Below, in pieces: positions 1 to 5,295 of a DNA stretch of 6,576 nucleotides; the first letter of the stretch is position 1, and the number at the start of each line of letters is the position of its first letter. The stretch lies in assembly GCA_046590195.1 (NCBI GenBank), contig JBKJTP010000280.1:1-6576 (forward strand). Reading direction: 5' to 3'. The translations under genes were made by a program, and so were the position numbers. Source of the DNA: JBKJTP01 sp046590195. GTDB lineage: Bacteria; Bacteroidota; Ignavibacteria; Palsa-1295. Under the pieces are notes generated by a model, which ran no database searches, was not told the origin of the DNA, and saw only the letters and a list, made by a program, of their open reading frames with translations.

Positions 1-354
1 CAGGTCAGGCATCACATCGGCGACGGCAATTGCCTCTGGTACTGGAATAGGGATACCGAAATTCGGCTTGATCTCTGCGCCTGGAGGCGGAGCCTCGAGA
101 GGCACTGCTTGCTGCACTTCTTCCGTCAGGGACGGCGGAGGTGCGAGCTCAGAGATATTACGAATGCGGCGCTTCGGCACAATAACATCTTCCTCGGTCA
201 TGAACCAGTTGTACCCGATGTACAAGAGGAGAACGAGGATGTGTAGGCCGACAGAAATTCCGATACCGGAGGAGAAATACTTGCGGTAGTTCTTCTTCAG
301 GTCGATACCGCCGTATTGCTCCATTCCTGGGAGCGTCAGATCACTAAGTGACAT
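1..354 (-). CDS. tonB: TonB family energy transducer, N-terminal part (cut by window start)
   Basis: The frame is open from an ATG at 354-352 to the window edge, giving 118 residues; the C-terminal receptor-binding domain lies outside. The visible part has the TonB plan: a short cytoplasmic N-terminus (about 1-28), one membrane helix (about 29-51), then a Pro/Glu-rich periplasmic stretch with APPP, EAPPPG and IPIPVPE (about 70-108). Within the helix, S34 and H38 keep the S-x3-H spacing of the Ser16/His20 pair of E. coli TonB that couples to ExbB/ExbD. TonB links the inner-membrane motor to outer-membrane transporters for iron complexes, cobalamin or glycans. It is the last visible gene of the exbB-exbD-exbD-tonB operon, 26 bases after the second exbD stop. 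An AGGA about 10 bases before the ATG supports this start. Identity rests on topology, motifs and neighbours, because the TonB_C domain cannot be seen. Confidence 0.88.
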   Translation of the reverse strand, partial: MSLSDLTLPGMEQYGGIDLKKNYRKYFSSGIGISVGLHILVLLLYIGYNWFMTEEDVIVPKRRIRNISELAPPPSLTEEVQQAVPLEAPPPGAEIKPNFGIPIPVPEAIAVADVMPDL

Positions 355-380
355 ATAGCGTTATTCCTTTCGTACTACAA

Positions 381-872
381 TTAAAGTGCTGCGATGGCCT
401 GGTGGTCAGTCGCATCCATTGTCAGAATACTGAAGCGCTTCTCCGTTTGGCCGAGAGCCAGTTGGGTCAGGTTCAGTTCGTCAATGAGATCAACGAGTCG
501 TTGATACTTCGCGCCGCGATCGATCTTGATCAGCGTAGCGAGTTTCGGATTCGACTTCAGATTGTTCAAGAGAACGTTCTTTAGTCCCGAAGGCTGGATC
601 ATCTTTGGCGGCTCGTTTCCGATATTCCAATAGATCGCCTCTTCCTTCACACGAAGCGTCATCACATTGTTTTCCGAGATCTCGACCTTCGCTTTGCTAT
701 CCGGCGGTAAGGAGATCTCCATTACCTGCGGTGTCGTAAGCGTTGTCGAAAGCATGAAGAATGTCAAGAGAAGAAAGGCTACGTCCACCATAGGAGTCAT
801 ATCCATGTGAACGCCCATTCTCTTCTTACCACCCTTTTTTCCGCGGCCTCCGCCGCCCATAATTGCTGCCAT
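381..872 (-). CDS. exbD: ExbD/TolR family biopolymer transport protein (second copy)
   Basis: This 163-residue protein has a short basic cytoplasmic N-terminus rich in Gly and Lys (residues 5-18), one membrane helix (about 26-44) and a periplasmic domain. The helix opens with the family signature DMTPMVDVAFLLLTFFML. D30 in it matches the proton-path Asp25 of E. coli ExbD. Near the C-terminus, IKIDRGAKYQRLVDLIDEL (about 115-133) fits the usual ExbD periplasmic fold. It acts with ExbB in the proton-driven motor that energises TonB. It starts 24 bases after the upstream exbD stop and ends 26 bases before tonB. No Shine-Dalgarno sequence is visible before the ATG at 872-870, so translation may depend on the operon. 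The Gly/Lys-rich N-terminus distinguishes it from the other copy. Confidence 0.93.
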   Translation of the reverse strand: MAAIMGGGGRGKKGGKKRMGVHMDMTPMVDVAFLLLTFFMLSTTLTTPQVMEISLPPDSKAKVEISENNVMTLRVKEEAIYWNIGNEPPKMIQPSGLKNVLLNNLKSNPKLATLIKIDRGAKYQRLVDLIDELNLTQLALGQTEKRFSILTMDATDHQAIAAL

Positions 873-896
873 TGTACAGTATTATTTAGGTGGTGG

Positions 897-1415
897 TTAG
901 CTTTGCGGTACAGTTGTCACCAGGTTAAAGCGAGTGGCATTATACTTTTGCATAATGCGCATCACATCATCCACGAGACCATAACTGATCCCCTTATCGG
1001 CCTCGATGGCGTAGCGCATCGATGGTGCCTGCATACGAGACTGACGAACTGCGATATCCAATCGTGCAAGATCTACACGGACCTGAGCTTGCTTGAACAG
1101 CTCTCCCTGTGGAATGCCCAATTGGAGCGGCTCATAGACCGCTGCGCGATCCTTCTCGTTTGCCAGACCGAACAGAATTACGGTGTCGGCACGGCCCTCC
1201 TTTGTGTCAATACCGATCGTGATCATCGCAATGTTCACGTCAGGAAGCTTTGCAGTGTCAGCCTGTGCAACAGGCAGCGCGATCTGCAGATCTTCATCGG
1301 TTTGGCTCTTGAACTTCGCCGTGAGCATGAAGAACGTCAGGAGCAGGAAGCCCACGTCGACCAGCGGGGTCATATCGAGGGCGAACCCATGACGTTTCAG
1401 TTTTATTTTTGCCAT
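897..1415 (-). CDS. exbD: ExbD/TolR family biopolymer transport protein (first copy)
   Basis: This 172-residue protein is longer than the roughly 140 residues of E. coli ExbD. It has a basic N-terminus (KIKLKRHG), one membrane helix (about 16-34) with the signature DMTPLVDVGFLLLTFFML and the proton-path Asp at D20, then a periplasmic domain ending in the conserved IEADKGISYGLVDDVMRIMQ (137-156). The added length lies in the middle of the periplasmic part (about 60-130). It joins ExbB and probably the second ExbD in the motor that drives TonB. It follows exbB by 51 bases. AGGAG with an 8-base spacing before the ATG at 1415-1413 is the best ribosome binding site in the window and fixes the start. 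TolR is the alternative family assignment; the adjacent tonB favours ExbD. Confidence 0.93.
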   Translation of the reverse strand: MAKIKLKRHGFALDMTPLVDVGFLLLTFFMLTAKFKSQTDEDLQIALPVAQADTAKLPDVNIAMITIGIDTKEGRADTVILFGLANEKDRAAVYEPLQLGIPQGELFKQAQVRVDLARLDIAVRQSRMQAPSMRYAIEADKGISYGLVDDVMRIMQKYNATRFNLVTTVPQS

Positions 1416-1466
1416 CTTTTACTCTCCTGTAGCTCTAAAGAGCTTGTTGAGTGATCGGTGATAGGC

Positions 1467-2273
1467 TTAGGACCTGTTCTTGTCATTACCTGCTGTCAGG
1501 TAACGGTTGTTGAGGGTCTCAACGAGGTTCAACTTTGCTTCGTCGATCACGTAGATATAAGCATCTACCTTATTCGTGAAGAAGTTGTAGAAAATGATCG
1601 CGATGATAGCGGCGAAGATACCGAGAGCCGTGTTGATCAGAGCCTCAGCGATACCCTGCGAGAGCTGCGTTGCTGATGCTGCACCCTGCTGCGCACCGAG
1701 AGCCATGAACGCCGTGATCATACCGATCGTCGTACCGAGAAGACCGACCATCGTTGCCGTCGATGCGATCGTTGAAAGACCGACGAGATTGCGCTCGAGG
1801 AGCGGAGTCTCAAGCATCATTGCTTCTTCGATCGTCTTATTGACCTCTGCAAGCTTGCGTGGGTTGTCCAGTGTGTTGTCGTTACGGACATCCTTGAATT
1901 TCTCAAGGCCTGCGCGAATGATGTTCGCAACTGTGCCGCGCTGCTGGTTGCAGGAATCGATCGCTGCGTCGATGTTCCCAGACTCGAGGTGCTTATCGAC
2001 ACCCATCATGAACTGGTGAAGATCGCGCTTGCCCTTTGCCTTCGAAAGCGAAAGGAAACGCTCGATGATGAATGCGAACACCATGATCGACATCGTGATC
2101 AGGATCGGTACAATTGCGCCACCGGTGTGGACCGTACCGAGGATGTTGATCGGCTGATGCTTAGCTGCGTCCTTGAAATTCGATGGATCACCGAGGATGA
2201 TCGAGTAGATCAATAAGGCTGCTACGAAAGCGCCGATCATTACGATTGCTACAAAAAGCGAGTTCTTCTTCAT
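1467..2273 (-). CDS. exbB: MotA/TolQ/ExbB proton channel family protein
   Basis: This 268-residue inner-membrane protein forms the ring that, with ExbD, converts the proton gradient into motion used by TonB. Four hydrophobic segments are visible: about 5-28, 52-76, 165-193 and 212-233. The first is extra relative to the three-helix E. coli ExbB. The large cytoplasmic loop (about 77-160) sits between segments 2 and 3. Segment 3 contains GLLGTTIGMI, whose Thr181/182 match E. coli Thr148. GIAEALINTALGIFAAI contains E210 and T215, which match Glu176 and Thr181. The E. coli-type Pro in AIPA is Ile here (AIIA). It is the first gene of the exbB-exbD-exbD-tonB operon. The ATG at 2273-2271 has no visible Shine-Dalgarno. 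A dyad and a candidate promoter lie just upstream, and a terminator shields it from the preceding gene. TolQ is the alternative; the tonB downstream argues for ExbB. Confidence 0.93.
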   Translation of the reverse strand: MKKNSLFVAIVMIGAFVAALLIYSIILGDPSNFKDAAKHQPINILGTVHTGGAIVPILITMSIMVFAFIIERFLSLSKAKGKRDLHQFMMGVDKHLESGNIDAAIDSCNQQRGTVANIIRAGLEKFKDVRNDNTLDNPRKLAEVNKTIEEAMMLETPLLERNLVGLSTIASTATMVGLLGTTIGMITAFMALGAQQGAASATQLSQGIAEALINTALGIFAAIIAIIFYNFFTNKVDAYIYVIDEAKLNLVETLNNRYLTAGNDKNRS

Positions 2274-2281
2274 TGGATGAG

Positions 2282-2309
2282 AATTGAAACAGTACTGTGG
2301 TTTTCAATT
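2282..2309. repeat. 28-bp dyad with inner palindrome just before exbB
   Basis: AATTGAAA at 2282-2289 and TTTCAATT at 2302-2309 are perfect 8-base inverted repeats. Between and partly within them lies the perfect 10-base palindrome ACAGTACTGT (2289-2298). The near edge is 8 bases from the exbB start codon. In DNA it could be an operator. In RNA it could fold as either the outer or the inner hairpin close to the start and affect translation. It does not resemble the classic Fur box. The function is inferred from position and symmetry only. Confidence 0.45.
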
Positions 2310-2327
2310 GCGAACACTTATCTACAT

Positions 2328-2343
2328 ATAAAGCCAGGTGCCA
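2328..2343 (-). promoter_or_regulatory. Candidate exbB operon promoter with sigma-54-like -24 element
   Basis: Read on the minus strand, TGGCAC (2343-2338), five bases, then TTTAT (2332-2328) follows the TGGCAC-N5-TTGCW layout of sigma-54 promoters. The -24 box is perfect, but the important GC of the -12 box is TA. The site lies between the terminator and exbB, about 55 bases before the start codon. An alternative sigma-70-type reading is TTGGCA, 16 bases, GATAAG, with a poor -10. Some promoter is expected here because the operon follows a terminator, but which sigma factor reads it is unsure. Confidence 0.3.
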
Positions 2344-2346
2344 AAA

Positions 2347-2375
2347 CCAAAAATGCCCTTTTCGGGCAGTTTTGG
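2347..2375 (-). terminator. Rho-independent terminator between the T9SS cargo gene and exbB
   Basis: On the minus strand, TGCCC (2368-2364), loop GAAAA and GGGCA (2358-2354) form a perfect 5-bp stem, followed at once by TTTTTGGTTTT. The stem can extend through one mismatch by CCAAAA/TTTTGG (2375-2370 with 2352-2347). It lies about 100 bases after the stop of the secreted-protein gene and before the exbB control region. It therefore most likely ends that transcript and makes exbB-tonB a separate unit. Read on the plus strand, the hairpin is followed by a weaker T run. Confidence 0.65.
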
Positions 2376-2414
2376 CCAGTCAGCGATTGACTAACACTGT
2401 AGATTGCAGGGGGT

Positions 2415-2440
2415 TGCAAGACGCAGACGTGCGCTTTGCA
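2415..2440 (-). other. Imperfect hairpin in the 3' untranslated region of the cargo gene
   Basis: On the minus strand, TGCAAAGCGCA (2440-2430) pairs with TGCGTCTTGCA (2425-2415), with one A-C mismatch and one G-T wobble around a 4-base loop. It lies 31 bases past the stop of the cargo gene and has no T run after it, so it is not itself a standard terminator. It may stabilise the 3' end of the mRNA or be chance. Confidence 0.25.
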
Positions 2441-2470
2441 GGAATATGGAACTGCGCAAAAAAGGGTGAG

Positions 2471-3037
2471 TTAGCGGATCACGACTTTGCTCGAGCCCAG
2501 CACTCTATCTGTTGTCGAATAAGTGACCTGAAAGCAGCCCGGCCGAAGTCCGGCGGTCGGAATCTGCCCACCGGAGAGCTTACCTCTGGACACTATTCTT
2601 CCGAGCGGGTCGGTCATGTTGAAGTACACCTCATCTGAGATAGAGCTCAAACTAACCTTTATCATTTGGCCGAGTTGAACAGGATTAGGATAACTGTCTA
2701 CCCACGCAGCTTCTGGACCAGAGCTCAGAACTTGACCAGTTTGTAAAATTGTCGCAGTTGAGACGTAAGTCACACTGTCCTGATAGGATACAACATTCAA
2801 TTTGTCACCGAGCGAGATAATATCGAAAATGAGCGAGCCAGAAGCCAGGTTCGGAATTACGATGTGTTGCCAAGTTCGGCCTGTGTCGGATGAAACAAGC
2901 AGGTTGTATGCAAATGCGGCTTCGAATTCGGGATTCAGAAGGTTACCCACGGCGCCGCCGAATGCTGAGCCTGCGGCCGCCCACAATAGCAGATTATTCT
3001 CGAGCACACTTACTCGTGTCCGATAGATATATCCTGA
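2471..3037 (-). CDS. C-terminal fragment: Asp-box plus T9SS type A sorting domain
   Basis: This is the part of the interrupted gene after the TAG. If translated on its own, the only early start is a GTG at 3007-3005, giving 178 residues with no signal peptide and a poor ribosome binding site. It contains one Asp-box (SSDTGRTW, residues 39-46 from that GTG). The last 80 or so residues match the T9SS type A sorting domain: SYPNPVQLGQMIKVSLS, then DPLGRIVSRGKL, then GLRPGCFQV, ending in KVVIR. In Bacteroidota this domain directs Sec-exported proteins through the outer-membrane type IX machinery to the surface or medium, and is removed on arrival. Without a signal peptide this fragment could not reach that machinery, which supports its being one half of a split gene. 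It ends 97 bases before the terminator stem region. Confidence 0.75.
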   Translation of the reverse strand, partial: SGYIYRTRVSVLENNLLLWAAAGSAFGGAVGNLLNPEFEAAFAYNLLVSSDTGRTWQHIVIPNLASGSLIFDIISLGDKLNVVSYQDSVTYVSTATILQTGQVLSSGPEAAWVDSYPNPVQLGQMIKVSLSSISDEVYFNMTDPLGRIVSRGKLSGGQIPTAGLRPGCFQVTYSTTDRVLGSSKVVIR

Positions 3038-3832
3038 CTATATAGAAGGTATAGCCTTCCAGCTTTTCCCTCTATCCAAAGATAATACGACTGGCTCGTT
3101 GAAGTAGGACTCCAGAATAAGGATGTCCGAGCTATCGACCGAACGTAGTCGCCAACTCACAATGCTATCCTCCGCTGTTGACTTACGGACTGACGTCCAA
3201 GTCATTCCCCTATCCGACGTTCGCATGATCTCAGATTCAAAAGATTCAGAATGCAGAATGACCAATTCTGAATCACTTAAAATGACCGCATCACGCATAC
3301 CCAACGGATGTGCATAGGGATTGCCGACTTCTTCATACCAATATGCGCCTTGGTCAGTCGAAGCGCGAAGTCTTATAGCATGAGATTTATCAAGTTCTAC
3401 GTCATCGCGCACCGCTAATCCCGAATCCCTTGTAAACATTCTCACATGGGTCGGTACTGGAAACATATGAATTCTTTTCCAATGTATGCCGGAATCTTGC
3501 GAAAACAGCAAGTCATTGCCGTCTCTCCAAAAGATATTACCTGCGTCTAAATAGGATTGCACATTGTCTACATCGGACTCTTTATAAACGTACGCACTAT
3601 CGGACGCAAGCCTCCAAGAACTACCTGCATCATTTGTACGGTAGTCTTGAATTGGAAACCGTTGGTAACCCGTCGAAGTGTAGATGTGCCCATTCTTACT
3701 ATCCGTGTACCAAGCCACTCTAGGTTTGCAAGTATCACATAGTATTGTGGTTTGCCAATCAAGCGTTATCTGCGCGAGACTTGGAGTTGAAACAAAGAGG
3801 GCGGAAGTTAGAACAAGAAGTATCAACTTCAT
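3038..3832 (-). CDS. N-terminal fragment: secreted Asp-box (BNR) repeat protein
   Basis: This 264-residue product begins with a Sec signal peptide (MKLILLVLTSALFVSTPSLA) with likely cleavage after A20; no lipobox Cys follows. Five Asp-boxes of the S/T-x-D-x-G-x-x-W type are visible: TNDAGSSW (66-73), SQDSGIHW (111-118), STDQGAYW (158-165), TSDRGMTW (205-212) and SLDRGKSW (251-258). Spacing is about 46 residues, as in the blades of sialidase/sortilin-like beta-propellers. Asp-boxes are structural, so no enzyme activity can be claimed. C32 and C35 lie close together near the mature N-terminus. The fragment stops six residues after its last Asp-box without a sorting domain, so alone it should stay in the periplasm. 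The ATG at 3832-3830 has no Shine-Dalgarno; a Bacteroidetes-type promoter lies upstream. I do not recognise a specific function. Confidence 0.8.
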   Translation of the reverse strand: MKLILLVLTSALFVSTPSLAQITLDWQTTILCDTCKPRVAWYTDSKNGHIYTSTGYQRFPIQDYRTNDAGSSWRLASDSAYVYKESDVDNVQSYLDAGNIFWRDGNDLLFSQDSGIHWKRIHMFPVPTHVRMFTRDSGLAVRDDVELDKSHAIRLRASTDQGAYWYEEVGNPYAHPLGMRDAVILSDSELVILHSESFESEIMRTSDRGMTWTSVRKSTAEDSIVSWRLRSVDSSDILILESYFNEPVVLSLDRGKSWKAIPSI

Positions 3833-3906
3833 GGAAGAGGGAGATAAGAAGCGATGGGAATCGCCTCAATGGAAAATAACAATTGTATCCCTTCCCCGAC
3901 CGGAAT

Positions 3907-3945
3907 GGACTACAAAGATAACACAAAATCGGCGGACTACAAAGA
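3907..3945 (-). promoter_or_regulatory. Bacteroidetes-type promoter built on a 12-bp direct repeat
   Basis: On the minus strand, TTTG (3943-3940), a 19-base spacer and TATCTTTG (3920-3913) match the Bacteroidetes housekeeping consensus TTTG-N19-21-TAnnTTTG. Both TTTG elements lie in a 12-base direct repeat, TCTTTGTAGTCC (3945-3934 and 3918-3907, 27 bases apart). The upstream copy spans the stop codon of the response regulator gene. The predicted start is near 3905, leaving a leader of about 70 bases before the secreted-protein ATG at 3832. The match is direct, but the consensus is short and the use of this sigma type in this lineage is inferred. Confidence 0.5.
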
Positions 3946-5295
3946 ATACTTCTTTCGCTTGCGCCAAAGGGTGGCGCTATCGATCTTGAGGACTCGGGCG
4001 GCCTCTTCGAGCGAGGAAGTGTTCGCAATGATGTAGTTGATGTAATCGCGCTCGACATCATCCAGCGACTTGAAGCCATCTTCGTTCGTCGTTGAGCCGA
4101 ACATCGCAAAGTCGCGCGTGGATGAAGCCGACATGCGGCCCGCGATATGCTCAGGCAGATCCTCGGATTCGATCGTCTTGCGGTTGCCTGCAAGGATCGT
4201 CGCGCGAAAGACGGTGTTCTCGAGTTCGCGTACGTTGCCACGCCAATCGTATTCCAGCAGGAGCCGCTTCACCTCATCGCTGAACTGCGGAGCAGCCTTT
4301 CCTTCAGATGCAGTGAGCACAAACTTCTGGGCGAGTGGCATAATGTCCTCTCGGCGCAACCGCAATGGCGGCAAGAGCAACCGGACACCGCTCAATCGGT
4401 AGAACAGATCTTCTCTGAACTGCCCTTCGTGGATCGCGTCTTCAAGATTGCGATTCGTTGCTGCAACGATTCGCACATCCGAATACCGCGTCTCATTCTC
4501 ACCAACACGTTGAAATTCTCGGCTTTGCAAGAATCGCAGAAGCTTCGCCTGCATCGCTCCTGGCATCTCACCAACCTCATCGAGAAAGAGCGTGCCGCCA
4601 TTCGCAGCCTCTACCCTGCCCTCGCGATCCTTCATCGCTCCGGTGAACGCGCCCTTCGTGTGACCGAATAATTCAGCTTCGATGAGTTCTGTCGACAGGG
4701 CCGCGCAATTGAGCTTGACGATCGGCTTCTCCGCGCGGTCACTCTTCTGATGGATGAAGTCTGCAAGCAACTCCTTGCCAGTGCCAGTCTCACCTTCAAT
4801 GAGCACAGTGAGATTACTGTTCGCGACGCGCTCCGCCATGCGCAGCACACCGAGATACATCGGGTTCTCAGTGATGATCGAGTTCTGAGAGTGGGAGCGG
4901 GACTGAAGCTTATGGGACGCGATAACACGATCGACGAACTCGATCAATTCTTTTAGGTCGAATGGCTTTTGCAAATAATCGTACGCACCTTGCTTGAGTG
5001 CCTGCACAGCAGTCTCGACGGTGCCATGCGCGGTGATGATCACGATCGTGAGGTCGGGCATTCGGCGATGAAGCTCCTGCATCAGCGTGATGCCGTTCAT
5101 CGGGAACATCATCAGGTCAATAAACGCGACGTCGTACTGAATGCTGCCAGCCCAATCCTTATCGACGTCCTTCAGCGCTTCTTCAGCCTCAGTATATCCT
5201 ATGACGTCAAACCCAACAGCCTTCAGGCTGATGGTCATCGTCTTGAGGATGTGCGGCTCGTCATCGACGATCAGAATTCTTCCCTTAGCACTCAT
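3937..5295 (-). CDS. NtrC-family sigma-54-dependent response regulator
   Basis: This complete 452-residue protein has three domains. The receiver (about 5-120) has acidic residues D11/D12, phospho-acceptor D60, T88 and K110. The AAA+ sigma-54 activation domain (about 140-370) has Walker A GETGTGKE (168-175), the sigma-54 contact loop GAFTGA (215-220), Walker B GGTLFLDE (233-240) and arginine-finger candidates R294/R300 in FREDLFYRL. A Fis-type helix-turn-helix closes it (LEEAARVLKIDSATLW, 429-444). Phosphorylated by its kinase, such a protein oligomerises at an enhancer and uses ATP to open sigma-54 promoters. The start codon overlaps the kinase stop (ATGA), which implies translational coupling and a cognate pair. 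The gene ends in TAG. After D60 the loop reads LMMFPMNG, with Phe where most receivers have Pro. The architecture resembles AtoC, ZraR and AlgB; targets cannot be read from the sequence. Confidence 0.95.
   Translation of the reverse strand: MSAKGRILIVDDEPHILKTMTISLKAVGFDVIGYTEAEEALKDVDKDWAGSIQYDVAFIDLMMFPMNGITLMQELHRRMPDLTIVIITAHGTVETAVQALKQGAYDYLQKPFDLKELIEFVDRVIASHKLQSRSHSQNSIITENPMYLGVLRMAERVANSNLTVLIEGETGTGKELLADFIHQKSDRAEKPIVKLNCAALSTELIEAELFGHTKGAFTGAMKDREGRVEAANGGTLFLDEVGEMPGAMQAKLLRFLQSREFQRVGENETRYSDVRIVAATNRNLEDAIHEGQFREDLFYRLSGVRLLLPPLRLRREDIMPLAQKFVLTASEGKAAPQFSDEVKRLLLEYDWRGNVRELENTVFRATILAGNRKTIESEDLPEHIAGRMSASSTRDFAMFGSTTNEDGFKSLDDVERDYINYIIANTSSLEEAARVLKIDSATLWRKRKKYSL

Larger units (their letters stand above)
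2471..3832 (-). pseudogene. Secreted Asp-box repeat protein with T9SS sorting domain, interrupted by in-frame TAG
   Basis: The two open frames at 3832-3038 and 3037-2471 share one reading frame. They are separated only by the TAG at 3040-3038, which would be codon 265 of a 453-residue protein. Read through the stop, the protein has everything expected of a T9SS cargo: signal peptide (1-20), six Asp-boxes (starting near 66, 111, 158, 205, 251 and 314) and a C-terminal sorting domain. The codons after the TAG (SGYIYRTRVS) continue beta-strand-like sequence without a break. The simplest reading is a single gene with a nonsense mutation or a base-call error; stop-codon readthrough is possible but less likely. 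The response regulator next door ends in TAG, so TAG is a normal stop here. Confidence 0.7.

Noticed and set aside
807..1454. Plus-strand open frame of 215 codons
   Set aside because: It is antisense to the first exbD, whose signature and Shine-Dalgarno are clear; its translation is Cys/His/Leu-rich with no recognisable domain.
2297..2638. Plus-strand open frame of 113 codons over the spacer and the end of the cargo gene
   Set aside because: It runs through the terminator hairpin and antisense to the conserved sorting domain, shows no family motif and has no ribosome binding site.
3851..3864. Small perfect hairpin GCGAT-GGGA-ATCGC before the secreted-protein start
   Set aside because: Only 5 bp with no T run; too short to call a terminator or regulatory structure without conservation.
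3759..4241. Minus-strand open frame of 160 codons overlapping the 3' part of the response regulator
   Set aside because: It lies in another frame of the regulator's AAA+/HTH region, is Arg/Ser-rich and has no motif; the regulator frame holds the conserved residues.
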